Assembly (NCBI GenBank): GCA_040384465.1
Contig: JAZKJF010000002.1
Coordinates: forward strand, 124,001-188,000
Source of the DNA: UBA5078 sp040384465
Lineage (GTDB): Bacteria; Pseudomonadota; Gammaproteobacteria; Pseudomonadales; Pseudohongiellaceae
Direction: 5' to 3'
DNA: 64,000 bases
Numbering within the stretch: the first letter of the stretch is position 1; each line of letters opens with the position of its first letter. Position numbers and translations under genes: made by a program. Shown here one piece after another: positions 8,102-17,103 of this stretch. The notes below the pieces were generated by a model. The model searched no databases and had not been told where the DNA came from. It worked only from the letters and a program-made list of their open reading frames with translations.

Positions 8102-8659
8102 CTACACCACCACCCGCAACACCATCACCCGCAACGCCTGCGTAAGCTGCTGCAAATGCGCCATGTCCTTGGCTTCGTGCTTGATAGTGAGAGTCGACTT
8201 CTGAATGAAATCGGCGAGCTGTGCCAGCGACATGCCGCTGGCTTCGATGTTGCCTACGTAGGGCCGCAAGATATCTTCGATTAGCGCCTGGTAGCGTGCC
8301 GACGCTTCAGTGAGTTCTTCCTTGCAAGCATTGTTGAAGCCGCTGACGATGTCATCCGCATCGGGGGACGCGTGGAGAAGCTCGAAGCTTTTCACGGCGG
8401 TGTGGTGGATGACGGCGTCCAGTTGTGCGGCGACGTCTGAAGTCTTGGCGCAGTCGGCAATAATGTCGGCCACGTTGCGGTCTGCAAGATAACGGATGCT
8501 GCCGCGCAGAAGGTCTTCTTTGCTGGGGAAGCTGGCATAGAGCGTCTGCCGCGAAATCCCGGCTTCCTGGGCGACGTCGCTCATGGTGGTGCGGGCCATG
8601 CCATAGCGCAGGATCATGCGAATGGCGGCTTCAACGATATTGATTTCACGAGTTTCCAT
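8102..8659 (-). CDS. TetR family transcriptional regulator
   Basis: The 185-residue protein starts METREINIVEAAIRMILRYG and carries the TetR N-terminal helix-turn-helix, ARTTMSDVAQEAGISRQTLYASFPSKEDLL, at about residues 21-50. The C-terminal part would bind a ligand. It is divergent from the molybdenum-enzyme genes. The intergenic region contains TTGAC-N5-GTCAA at 8681-8695, a fitting TetR operator that overlaps the predicted -35 of the enzyme operon, so the regulator most likely represses those genes and itself. Confidence 0.85.
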   Translation of the reverse strand: METREINIVEAAIRMILRYGMARTTMSDVAQEAGISRQTLYASFPSKEDLLRGSIRYLADRNVADIIADCAKTSDVAAQLDAVIHHTAVKSFELLHASPDADDIVSGFNNACKEELTEASARYQALIEDILRPYVGNIEASGMSLAQLADFIQKSTLTIKHEAKDMAHLQQLTQALRVMVLRVVV

Positions 8660-8680
8660 GGCGATGCATCTTTACAGAAA

Positions 8681-8709
8681 TTGACTATTTGTCAACCTTC
8701 GCATATAAG
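8681..8709 (+). promoter_or_regulatory. Sigma70-type promoter with TetR-like operator
   Basis: TTGACT (8681-8686) and TATAAG (8704-8709) are separated by 17 bases, an ideal sigma70 arrangement pointing at the 2Fe-2S subunit gene 45 bases on. The -35 is embedded in the palindrome TTGAC-TATTT-GTCAA (8681-8695), so a bound TetR dimer would block RNA polymerase. Confidence 0.6.
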
Positions 8710-8753
8710 TCACGCCACACGCTATCAACTCGACCACAGTCTCAGGAGGACTC

Positions 8754-9230
8754 ATGGCCTATCAATTAACCATCAACGGACAGATCCACGAAGTGGATGT
8801 CGACGGTGACATGCCGCTGCTGTGGGTGGTCCGCGATCACCTGAATTTCACCGGCACCAAGTTCGGCTGCGGTGTTGCCCAGTGTGGCGCCTGCACCATG
8901 CAGATCGACGGCGTGGCGCAGCGTACTTGCGTGCTGACCGTTGCCAATGCGGTGGGCAAGAACATCACGACTATCGAAGGTCTACAGTCGCCGCAAGCGC
9001 TCGCTCTGCAAGCGGCGTGGGTAGAGCTGCAGGTGCCGCAGTGCGGTTACTGTCAGTCCGGGCAGATCATGTCCGCAACCGCGCTGCTGGAAAAGAACGC
9101 CAGCCCGACCGACGCTGATATCGAAGCGGCCATGTCCGGCAACATCTGCCGTTGTGGCACTTACTCACGCATCAAGGCGGGCATCCACATGGCGGCCGCG
9201 CAGGTCAAGAACGCAGGGGGAGCCGCATAA
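8754..9230 (+). CDS. 2Fe-2S subunit of an IorAB-like molybdenum hydroxylase
   Basis: The 158-residue small subunit has two [2Fe-2S] clusters. The plant-type site is CGVAQCGACTMQIDG plus a later Cys; the second, C-terminal site is QCGYCQSGQIM with GNICRCGTY. This matches the IorA/CoxS family, which passes electrons from the molybdopterin subunit. AGGAGG sits just before the ATG. The gene overlaps the large-subunit start by one base (TAATG). As in isoquinoline 1-oxidoreductase, no FAD subunit gene is adjacent. Confidence 0.92.
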   Translation: MAYQLTINGQIHEVDVDGDMPLLWVVRDHLNFTGTKFGCGVAQCGACTMQIDGVAQRTCVLTVANAVGKNITTIEGLQSPQALALQAAWVELQVPQCGYCQSGQIMSATALLEKNASPTDADIEAAMSGNICRCGTYSRIKAGIHMAAAQVKNAGGAA

Positions 9231-11434
9231 TGAATCTTCAACGTCTGTTTGGCAGCAAGGCTGGCGATGCCAGCAACTCCGGCAACCTCAGTCGCCGCTC
9301 GTTTCTGAAAATCACCGCTGGCGGAACAGCGGGCCTCGTGCTGGGCGTGAACCTGACCGGCTCAGCCGCCGTCGCACAATCGGCAGCAGGAGCAGCCGCA
9401 GAAGGTGCGATGGAATTCAACGCCTTCGTCAGCATCACACCGGATAACACCGTGAAGGTGCTGATCAAGCATCTGGAGATGGGGCAGGGCGTCTACACCG
9501 GTCTGGCCACCTGCATCGCCGACGAAATGGATGCGGACTGGGCGCAGGTGGTCTGTGAGCATGCGCCGGCCAATACCGAAAAGTACGCCAACCTGCTGAT
9601 GGGTCAGCAAGGCACCGGCGGCAGCACCGCCATCGCCAACAGCTTCACGCAGATGCGTCAGGCAGGTGCAGCGGCGAAGTCTATGCTGGTCAGCGCAGCC
9701 GCTGCTCAGTGGAGCGTGCCTGCGAGTGAAATCAAAGTGTCTCAAGGCGTCGTGTCACACGGTTCGCACTCAGCCACTTTCGGTGAGTTGGCCGTGGCCG
9801 CAGCGCAGCAACCTGCGCCGGACGTGAATACGCTCGCTTTGAAAGATCCGTCCGAGTTCACGCTGATCGGCCGCGAGAACACGCTGCGTAAAGATACCGG
9901 TAAGCACAACGGCACCGCGATCTACACGCAGGACGTGCAGCTCCCGGGTATGCTGACGGCAGTGGTGGCGCATGCGCCGCGTTTCGGTGGCAAGGTAAAA
10001 TCACTGGACGCCACGCAAGCGCTGGCGCGAAATGGCGTTGAGAAAGTTTTCCAGATCGAGACTGGTGTGGTTGTGGTCGCGAGCAATTACTGGACTGCCT
10101 TGAAGGGCAGAGACCTGCTCCAGATCGAGTGGGATGACACGGCTGCCGAAACCCGCAGCAGTGGCCGCATTCTGGAACAGTTCCGCGAACTGGTGGAGAC
10201 CGATGGTCTCGTCGCCGAGTCGCAGGGCAATGCGGCGAACGCGCTGAGTCAGTCCAGCGACGTGCAGGAGCTGGTGTTCGAATTCCCGTACCTGGCCCAC
10301 GCGCAGATGGAACCGCTGAACTGTGTTGCACAGGTGAATGGGAACAGCGCGGAAATGTGGTACGGATGTCAGAGCGCGACGGGTGACCAAGCGGCCATCG
10401 CACAGCTGTTAGGCACAGGCATTGAGAACGTGAAGATCAACACCGTGTTCGCTGGCGGTGGTTTCGGTCGTCGCGCTAATCCGGTGTCCGATTATGTGCT
10501 GGAATCCGTGCGCATTGCACAACAGTTGCCCGGCACGCCGGTGAAGCTGGTGTGGTCACGCGAAGACGACATGAAGGGCGGTTATTATCGTCCGGCCTAC
10601 GTACACAAACTGGCCGCATCGCTCGATAGCAACGGCAAACCGAGCGCGATACACATTCGTGTCGCGGGGCAATCCATTATGGAAGGCACACCACTGGCCG
10701 CGATGATGATGGTCAATGGTATCGACACGACTTCTGTCGAAGGTCTCACTGGAATGACCTACGATATCCCTGAGCGTCAGGTGGAGTTGCACTCTCCGAC
10801 CGTAGGTGTGCCGGTGCAATGGTGGCGTTCCGTGGGCCACACGCACACAGCGTTCAGCAAGGAAGTGTTCATCGATGTGCTGGCGAGAAAAGCGGGCGTT
10901 GATCCCGTGCAGTATCGTCTCGATCTGCTGAAGAACAATCCGCGAGAAACAGCCGTTCTGAAACTCGCTGCCGAGAAGGCGGGCTGGGGTACGAAAGAGC
11001 TGCCCGCTGGCTGGGGACGCGGCGTCGCCATACACACGTCCTTCGGTTCCACTGTTGCAGAGATTGTCGATGTATCCGTCACAGGCAGCACCTTCAAGGT
11101 GGAGCGCGTAGTGGCGGCAATTGACTGCGGCATCGCCGTCAACCCGAACGTGGTGCGCGCGCAGGTCGAAGGCGCCATCGCCTACGGTTTGTCTGCGGCA
11201 CTGGCCGACGAAGTGACGCTGACCGACGGCAACGTCGACCAGACCAACTTCCACACCTATCGCGTGCTGCGTATGGACGCGATGCCGGAAGTGGAGACCC
11301 ACATCATTGCTTCCACTAACGCACCGTCCGGCGTGGGCGAGCCGGGCACCCCGCCCATCGCGCCCGCCGTGGCGAACGCCTTGGCCGCCATCACGGGTCA
11401 GGTGCTGACGCGCTTGCCGCTGAAACTCGCATAG
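9230..11434 (+). CDS. Molybdopterin-binding subunit, IorB-like xanthine dehydrogenase family
   Basis: The 734-residue protein starts at 9230, overlapping the previous stop. Near the N-terminus is a twin-arginine motif, SRRSFLKITAGG, followed by a hydrophobic core, so export with its partner by Tat is likely. Aldehyde-oxidase/xanthine-dehydrogenase landmarks include GQGVYTG, GGGFGRR and, near the end, GVGEPGTPPIAPAVANA with the conserved Glu. Such enzymes hydroxylate N-heterocycles or oxidise aldehydes using Moco; the substrate is not apparent. A strong terminator follows at 11478. Confidence 0.92.
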   Translation: MNLQRLFGSKAGDASNSGNLSRRSFLKITAGGTAGLVLGVNLTGSAAVAQSAAGAAAEGAMEFNAFVSITPDNTVKVLIKHLEMGQGVYTGLATCIADEMDADWAQVVCEHAPANTEKYANLLMGQQGTGGSTAIANSFTQMRQAGAAAKSMLVSAAAAQWSVPASEIKVSQGVVSHGSHSATFGELAVAAAQQPAPDVNTLALKDPSEFTLIGRENTLRKDTGKHNGTAIYTQDVQLPGMLTAVVAHAPRFGGKVKSLDATQALARNGVEKVFQIETGVVVVASNYWTALKGRDLLQIEWDDTAAETRSSGRILEQFRELVETDGLVAESQGNAANALSQSSDVQELVFEFPYLAHAQMEPLNCVAQVNGNSAEMWYGCQSATGDQAAIAQLLGTGIENVKINTVFAGGGFGRRANPVSDYVLESVRIAQQLPGTPVKLVWSREDDMKGGYYRPAYVHKLAASLDSNGKPSAIHIRVAGQSIMEGTPLAAMMMVNGIDTTSVEGLTGMTYDIPERQVELHSPTVGVPVQWWRSVGHTHTAFSKEVFIDVLARKAGVDPVQYRLDLLKNNPRETAVLKLAAEKAGWGTKELPAGWGRGVAIHTSFGSTVAEIVDVSVTGSTFKVERVVAAIDCGIAVNPNVVRAQVEGAIAYGLSAALADEVTLTDGNVDQTNFHTYRVLRMDAMPEVETHIIASTNAPSGVGEPGTPPIAPAVANALAAITGQVLTRLPLKLA

Positions 11435-11477
11435 AGTTGAAGCTGGCATAAGGCATTACTGAAACGCGGGTCATGAA

Positions 11478-11514
11478 AACAGGCGAGTCTCTTTAACGGG
11501 GCTCGCCTGTTTTG
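11478..11514 (+). terminator. Rho-independent terminator
   Basis: AACAGGCGAG (11478-11487) pairs with CTCGCCTGTT (11502-11511) and runs into a short T tract. It ends the molybdenum-enzyme operon. Confidence 0.75.
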
Positions 11515-11589
11515 CTTTGTGGTTGTCGCTCATCTGCAAAGACGGCTGAATTACTGGTACTCTCGCCGGAAATAAATAAAGGAAACCCC

Positions 11590-12396
11590 ATGACCAAAGT
11601 CGTCCTCATCACCGGCGCCTCCTCCGGCTTCGGCGCCGCTGCTGCCAGGAAGTTTGCGCAGGGCCACAATCAAAAAGAGCCCTGCAAATTGATCCTTGCC
11701 GCGAGGAGCCTCGGCAAGCTCACCGCGCTGGCCACCGAACTCACCGCGTCAAGCTCCTCTCAATCTTCCACGCAATGCCGCATCCACGTCGCCGCACTGG
11801 ATGTCACTCAACCCGAATCCGTCGCCGCATTCTTCGCGACGCTCCCGGAAGAGTTCCAGAACATCGATGTGCTGATCAACAGTGCCGGTCTCGCGCTCGG
11901 CCTGGAGCCTGCGCACAAGGTGGATTTCGCCGATTGGGAAACGATGATCGACACCAACATCACTGGCATGTTGCGCGTCACCCGCGCAGTGCTGCCGGGC
12001 ATGGTGGAGCGCAATCGCGGGCACATCATCAACATCGGTTCCACTGCGGGCAACTGGCCTTATCCGGGCGGCAATACCTACGGGGGGACCAAAGCCTTCG
12101 TACAGAATTTTTCGCGCGGCCTGCGGGCGGATCTGCTCGGCAAACGCATCCGCGTCACCTGTATCGAGCCGGGCATGTCCGAGACCAACTTTTCCAACGT
12201 GCGTTTCAAGGGCGACGACGCGCGCGCAGACAAAGTCTACGAAGGCACGCAGCCGCTCAGCGCCGAGGATGTCGCCGACATCATCCACTGGGTGAACGCG
12301 ATGCCCGCGCATGTGAACATCAACACGCTGGAGGTGATGCCTACCTGCCAGTCCTGGAGTGCCTTGGCCGTCAACCGAACCATGGAGTCAGAATGA
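11590..12396 (+). CDS. Short-chain dehydrogenase/reductase (YdfG-like)
   Basis: Starting at the ATG at 11590 gives 268 residues with the Rossmann motif TGASSGFG at 8-15, NSAG at 97-100, S151 and the YxxxK pair Y164/K168. The motif GASSGFG and the C-terminal layout resemble YdfG, an NADP-dependent 3-hydroxy-acid dehydrogenase, though a Ser/Gln-rich insert at about 53-62 lengthens it. The last codon overlaps the start of the metallo-beta-lactamase-fold gene (ATGA), so the two are translationally coupled. The substrate is unknown. Confidence 0.88.
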   Translation: MTKVVLITGASSGFGAAAARKFAQGHNQKEPCKLILAARSLGKLTALATELTASSSSQSSTQCRIHVAALDVTQPESVAAFFATLPEEFQNIDVLINSAGLALGLEPAHKVDFADWETMIDTNITGMLRVTRAVLPGMVERNRGHIINIGSTAGNWPYPGGNTYGGTKAFVQNFSRGLRADLLGKRIRVTCIEPGMSETNFSNVRFKGDDARADKVYEGTQPLSAEDVADIIHWVNAMPAHVNINTLEVMPTCQSWSALAVNRTMESE

Positions 12397-13313
12397 AAAA
12401 ATCGCTGCAGGTCCTTATCTCCGCATTGGCCTTTTCCGGATTGGGGCCGCTGACACTCTCTCAAGCCAGTGCCCAGACCGGCCGTTTCGAGACCATGACG
12501 ATGGCCGAGAAGGTGGCGGCAGGGGAGAGTTATCACGGCCGACAGGCGGTGCCTCTCGAACCCTTCCGCATCGTCGGCAACATCTACTTCGTTGGCTCCA
12601 CCAACATCGGCATCTATCTGATCGCAACACCGGAGGGACACATTCTCGTGGACTCGGGCGTTAACGAGATGAGCGCCACGATTCGCGACAGCGTCGAGAA
12701 GCTCGGTTTCCGCATGAGCGACATCAAGATCATGTTGTCCAGCCACGCGCACTTCGACCACGTGCAGGCTCACGCCGTGCTGCAGCGCATGACCGGAGCC
12801 CAGGTGATGGCGCTGGAGGCCGACGCGGATGCCCTGGAAGCAGGCAGAGATCTGTCGCCGCTGGGTTTCGAAGGCTGGGAGCCGGTAAAGGTGGATAGAC
12901 GCCTGCAGGACGGCGAGAGCATCAGCCTCGGCGGCACCACCATGAGACCGACGCTGGTGCCGGGCCACACGCCGGGTTGCACCACTTGGAGCACAGATAC
13001 CGAAGACAGCGGTGAGACGGTGAGCGTCGTGATCTTTGGCTGCAACGGCCCGAACGATGGTGTGCAGATCGTCAACAATCCGCGCTTTCCCACGCTGGCC
13101 GAAGACTCGCTGTTCGGCTTCGACAATCTCGCCAAGCTGAACCCGGACATCTACCTCACCGGCCACCCCGAGGGGCCGTTCGAAGGCATCATGGAGCAGA
13201 TGCGCGTGCAGGTGCGTCCACACCCTCTGCTGCAGCAACAGCCGTGGCAGGAACTGGTCGCCGAGCGCAGAGCGTCGATAGAAGCACGGATTGCGGCGGA
13301 GCGAGCGCAGTAG
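12393..13313 (+). CDS. Subclass B3-type metallo-beta-lactamase-fold hydrolase
   Basis: The 306-residue protein has a signal peptide (ALAFSGLGPLTLSQASAQ). The zinc motif is H118-A-H120-F-D122-H123, with H192 in PGHTPGCTTW and H258 in LTGHPEG. These match the B3 beta-lactamase pattern, in which Asp and His of the HxHxDH motif plus the two later His hold two zinc ions. B3-like proteins include true carbapenemases and non-lactamase relatives, and the sequence alone does not settle activity. It is coupled to the SDR by an ATGA overlap and would act in the periplasm. Confidence 0.82.
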   Translation: MKKSLQVLISALAFSGLGPLTLSQASAQTGRFETMTMAEKVAAGESYHGRQAVPLEPFRIVGNIYFVGSTNIGIYLIATPEGHILVDSGVNEMSATIRDSVEKLGFRMSDIKIMLSSHAHFDHVQAHAVLQRMTGAQVMALEADADALEAGRDLSPLGFEGWEPVKVDRRLQDGESISLGGTTMRPTLVPGHTPGCTTWSTDTEDSGETVSVVIFGCNGPNDGVQIVNNPRFPTLAEDSLFGFDNLAKLNPDIYLTGHPEGPFEGIMEQMRVQVRPHPLLQQQPWQELVAERRASIEARIAAERAQ

Positions 13314-13374
13314 CGGTCGGGTTCGCAAGAAACATCAAGACGATGCCGCGCGCGGGCGCTAGCATTTCATCACC

Positions 13375-14289
13375 ATGATTCCTAACCGAGACATCCTGCA
13401 ACTGGTGAAAGTCGCCAGTGCCGACATCCACTGCCGCCAGTCGCTGCCGCTGCTGGCGCGGCGTGCGGGTTGGTCGCCCTTTCATCTGCACCGTGCGTTC
13501 CGCCAAACGGTGGGCGAGACCCCGAGGCAATTCATCGAACGTCTGCGCCTGGAGCGTGCCGCCGCCACCTTGGCAGCGAGCAAAGTGTCGGTGGTAGCCG
13601 TGGCGCTCGCGTTCGGGTTCGGCAGCCACGAGGTTTTCAGCCGCGCTTTTCGTCGTCACTTCGACTGCACGCCCACCCAATATCGTCAAAAAGCGCTGAC
13701 CGGGGCTTCCGCTCAAGAGCGCGCCACGCATCTCGAATTGATGCGCAGCATCGGGCCCTGCGTCCGATTATTCCATTTACCTGCTCAACCCACCCCTGCG
13801 AGGAAAACAGCGATGCCCGCACCGACCATCACCTTCAAGCAACTCCAAGCCCAGCCCATTCTGTTCATCCAGCGCCGCGTGCCGGGTACTCAGCTGCAGC
13901 CCCTATTCGCCGAGTGCTTCGGCAAGTTGTACATGCACGGCCACCAAGCCGGGCTGGCGATTGCAGGTCACCCCATGGCGCGGTATGTGGTTATCGGGGC
14001 GGGGCTGTGGACGGTCGATAGCATCATGCCGTTGCTGGTCCCCGCTACGTCTGAGGGCGAAATGCAGGCAGGCTATCTTGCTGATGGCGAGGTCGTGCTG
14101 GCGGTCCACACCGGCCCCTATGAGCGGCTGCCCGAGAGCTATGTGGCAATTGAGCACTGGATGGAGGCGAACAATCTGCAGAGCGCCGGGCCGCACTGGG
14201 AGTCTTATGTCACAGATCCGGGTGAAGTCCCGGACCCGGAGCAGTGGAGGACGGAGATTTTCTGGCCGGTCGTTGCGAAGTCCAAATAA
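13375..14289 (+). CDS. AraC family regulator with GyrI-like effector domain
   Basis: The 304-residue protein has an N-terminal AraC DNA-binding domain at about 1-110 (PFHLHRAFRQTVGETPRQFIERLRL, then VAVALAFGFGSHEVFSRAFRRHF). A linker leads to a GyrI/Rob-type effector-binding domain at about 150-300, starting with QPILFIQRRVPG and including GPYERLPESYVAIEHWM. Proteins of this type sense hydrophobic drugs or other small molecules. It stands 61 bases after the metallo-hydrolase gene on the same strand and could regulate that operon, but no operator is obvious. Confidence 0.88.
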   Translation: MIPNRDILQLVKVASADIHCRQSLPLLARRAGWSPFHLHRAFRQTVGETPRQFIERLRLERAAATLAASKVSVVAVALAFGFGSHEVFSRAFRRHFDCTPTQYRQKALTGASAQERATHLELMRSIGPCVRLFHLPAQPTPARKTAMPAPTITFKQLQAQPILFIQRRVPGTQLQPLFAECFGKLYMHGHQAGLAIAGHPMARYVVIGAGLWTVDSIMPLLVPATSEGEMQAGYLADGEVVLAVHTGPYERLPESYVAIEHWMEANNLQSAGPHWESYVTDPGEVPDPEQWRTEIFWPVVAKSK

Positions 14290-14395
14290 GCGATCATCAC
14301 CCTCGATCTTCTTGATCTACCTCAATGCCCCGCGATGGCAAAGTTGCATACTGAACATGGGTTCAATTTTTCAACTTTGCCATTAGAGGTGCCAT

Positions 14396-14608
14396 ATGAA
14401 TTCGCTGAAAAGTAACTTCATCAAACTCGGGATCGTGCTCACGATGGTCGTGGTTCTGCTCATCACTTTGAGCATGTCGCTAGCAGCGTCGTTTCGAGAA
14501 GCGACAGCCGCTAACACTCCGCATTCTCAAAACATCGCAATCGGATTCAACGGCGAACCCATGCCCTTGTCGATTCTTAGCGGTGACGCCATGAACAGGA
14601 ATTCGTAA
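14396..14608 (+). CDS. Possible small single-span membrane protein
   Basis: The ATG at 14396 has GAGG upstream at good spacing. The 70 residues begin with a strong hydrophobic segment (LGIVLTMVVVLLITLSMSLA). The last 27 codons run antisense through the 3' end of the convergent cyclase gene, so the C-terminal part looks like read-through and the gene may be decayed or spurious. No family is recognised. Confidence 0.3.
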   Translation: MNSLKSNFIKLGIVLTMVVVLLITLSMSLAASFREATAANTPHSQNIAIGFNGEPMPLSILSGDAMNRNS

Positions 14609-15549
14609 CGCCCCAGCTCCTTCGCGGTCTGTGCCACTCGCTCGAAATCCAGATTGTCGAAGATGCCCACGCCCAGCGATACCAGCGCCAGGCTGTGCAG
14701 AGGGAGACGCACATTGGGTACACCGCTCGGCGACACGTCGTTCCACAAGTCATGCCCGATGAAGGAGACACCGCGCTCCTTCAGGAAGAAGGCGACATCC
14801 GCGTGATAGCCTGCGACACCTTCCGAGGTGGGCCAGGCACCTAATGCTTCACGACGCTTCCAGCGGCCGGTGTAAAGCAGGATCACATCGCCGGGCTCGA
14901 CGGTGACGCCCTGAATTCTCTCCAATTCCAACAAATCTTCGTAATGAATTGCGGTGCCTGGCTCAAGCCAGCCTTCGGGCGTTGCCTTGCCGGGCAGCAG
15001 CGTTGCATCAAAGAGGATGCCGCGCGTGATCACACCATCCTTCTGCGCATTGATGTCGCCACGCGGGCAGCCACCGGCCGCTTCCACTTCCTGATAGCTC
15101 ATGCCGTTGTAGCCGAAACCTTCGTGCATGATGTGGCAGTTGATGGAGTCGAGATGGCTGTGGATGGTGCCGTGATAGGTACCGTCGTACTGGATCTGGT
15201 CCGAGGCGCCGGTCGGGCTGACGCGCAACACCTGCCGCACGAGTTTGGCCGAGGCATCGACAGCGTCTTCCTGATTGGCATCGTGGGCGAGCGACACCGT
15301 GATGCCCTCGGTAACGAGTGCCGCTGCCTGCACGCGTTTCTCTGCCGTGATGAGATTGGACGCGCCCATGCCGTCTTCCGGTCCCCAGCGATTCCAGTTG
15401 GAGAGTTCGTCCATCGCCTGTTGGAACTCGGCTTCGGTGGTGATGGTGCGCGGGCTTTGGGCGAGGGCCAGTGGGCTGCTCAGACACAGCGTCAGAAGCA
15501 GCAGCGGACAGGAGATGGACTGGAGGGGCTTGAAGTGGGTCATGGGCAA
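14527..15549 (-). CDS. Secreted cyclase family protein (kynurenine formamidase fold)
   Basis: The 340-residue protein has a signal peptide (PLLLLTLCLSSPLALAQ) and the PF04199-type cyclase motif, HGTIHSHLDSINCH, holding the metal-binding His and Asp. Other landmarks are GDVILLYTGRW and FIGHDLWNDVSPSG near the end. Family members hydrolyse amide or ester bonds of aromatic compounds, with N-formylkynurenine as the best-known case. The substrate here is undetermined. The neighbour on the same strand is dctA, 211 bases upstream, so a transcription link is possible but not clear. Confidence 0.85.
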   Translation of the reverse strand: MPMTHFKPLQSISCPLLLLTLCLSSPLALAQSPRTITTEAEFQQAMDELSNWNRWGPEDGMGASNLITAEKRVQAAALVTEGITVSLAHDANQEDAVDASAKLVRQVLRVSPTGASDQIQYDGTYHGTIHSHLDSINCHIMHEGFGYNGMSYQEVEAAGGCPRGDINAQKDGVITRGILFDATLLPGKATPEGWLEPGTAIHYEDLLELERIQGVTVEPGDVILLYTGRWKRREALGAWPTSEGVAGYHADVAFFLKERGVSFIGHDLWNDVSPSGVPNVRLPLHSLALVSLGVGIFDNLDFERVAQTAKELGRYEFLFMASPLRIDKGMGSPLNPIAMF

Positions 15550-15760
15550 AGTGTCCTGTTGTTCTTGTTGTGGAACGGTTGTGCGGAAGGTGCGGCATGC
15601 GCTGGGGGTTTGTCAAATCCGGCGAGCACATCGCCAGAATTATCGTGTACCGGCAGTCCATGAATAGATCACTGTCGATATCGCTGCAGGAGAGCCTTGT
15701 CAGATCGGTGAGTCTGCGCCGACAGTGAGCAGCTCGAATCCTTCCTGAATATCTGACTCC

Positions 15761-17002
15761 CTACCCAATTTGCTCCCGCATTTTTTTCTCATCGAGCTGC
15801 CCGCACCATTTCGCCACGACGATAGTTGCCACGCCATTGCCAACCAGATTGGTGAGAGCCCGCGCTTCCGACATGAAGCGGTCAATGCCAAGTATCAGCG
15901 CCAGTGCCGCCACGGGCACTGTGCCCGTCGCCGACAAGGTTGCGGCCAGCACGATGAATCCGCTGCCCGTCACCCCAGCGGCGCCCTTCGAGGTGAGCAC
16001 CAGTACTGCGAGCAACCCCAGCTGATCCATCAGCGATAGCGGAATGTTGGTCGCCTGTGCGAGAAAGATCGCTGCCATCGTGAGGTAGATTGACGTGCCA
16101 TCGAGATTGAATGAATAGCCTGTCGGAATCACCAGACCGACAACAGATTTGCGGCATCCGACCAATTCCATCTTGTGAATCATGCGTGGCAGTACCGATT
16201 CGGAGGACGAGGTGCCGAGCACAATCGCCAGCTCTTCGCGAATGTAGACCACGAACTTCCAAATGCTAAAGCCGTGCAGCCGCGCGATGAGGCCAAGCAC
16301 GACAAACACAAATAACAGACAGGTTGCATAGAAGCACAACATGAGCGCGCCAAGTGAAATCAGCGACTCCACGCCGTATCGACCGATGGTGAACGCCATG
16401 GCCCCGAACGCACCGATGGGCGCGACCTTCATGATGTAACCAATGATGCGAAACAGGACGTGGGACAGAGTATCGATAAAATTGAACACGGGTTTGCCGG
16501 TCTCGCCCATGGCATGCAGCGCGAAACCGAAGAGCAGCGAAAACAGCAGGACCTGCAGGATTTCGCCCCTGGCAAACGCATCAACGACCGTCGTCGGAAT
16601 GACATTCAGAAGAAAATCGACAGTGGACTGATTCTCGGCGGTGGTCGCGTAGGTGGCAACGGAGCTGGCATCGAGCGTCGCCGGATCGATATTCATACCG
16701 ACACCCGGTTGGACCAAGTTGATGACCACGAGGCCGATCACCAGTGCAAGCGTGCTTACAATTTCGAAGTACAGCAACGCATAGCCGCCGGTCTTGCCCA
16801 CCGACTTCATGTCTTCCATGCCGGCAATACCCATGACGACGGTGCAGAAAATCACCGGCGCGATGATCATTTTGATGAGCTTGATGAAGCCATCGCCCAG
16901 CGGTTTCATGGCCGCGCCAAGCTCGGGGGCCATCACGCCTAGAGAAATGCCGATGGCGATTGCTACCAGAACCTGAAAGTAGAGCGATTTGTAATGGAAC
17001 AT
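15761..17002 (-). CDS. dctA: C4-dicarboxylate:cation symporter
   Basis: The 413-residue membrane protein has the dicarboxylate/amino-acid:cation symporter (DAACS) fold. It starts with KSLYFQVLVAIAIGISLGVMAP and contains FIKLIKMIIAPVIFCTVVMGI, LGTSSSESVLPRM (the Ser-rich hairpin), PTGYSFNLDGTSIY, and LTSKGAAGVTGSGFIVLAATL. These motifs bind substrate and sodium. The length and motif spelling fit DctA (succinate, fumarate, malate uptake). It is next to the malic-enzyme gene on the same strand, so imported malate could be turned directly into pyruvate. Confidence 0.9.
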   Translation of the reverse strand: MFHYKSLYFQVLVAIAIGISLGVMAPELGAAMKPLGDGFIKLIKMIIAPVIFCTVVMGIAGMEDMKSVGKTGGYALLYFEIVSTLALVIGLVVINLVQPGVGMNIDPATLDASSVATYATTAENQSTVDFLLNVIPTTVVDAFARGEILQVLLFSLLFGFALHAMGETGKPVFNFIDTLSHVLFRIIGYIMKVAPIGAFGAMAFTIGRYGVESLISLGALMLCFYATCLLFVFVVLGLIARLHGFSIWKFVVYIREELAIVLGTSSSESVLPRMIHKMELVGCRKSVVGLVIPTGYSFNLDGTSIYLTMAAIFLAQATNIPLSLMDQLGLLAVLVLTSKGAAGVTGSGFIVLAATLSATGTVPVAALALILGIDRFMSEARALTNLVGNGVATIVVAKWCGQLDEKKMREQIG

Positions 17003-17103
17003 ATGGGAGGGACCATTGTTGTTTTGCGAGTCAGACTATCGATCAGGCCTATCAGACACAATCCCCACAATGGAATAAAGACACCCTGGGCTGTAAACGA
17101 ACC

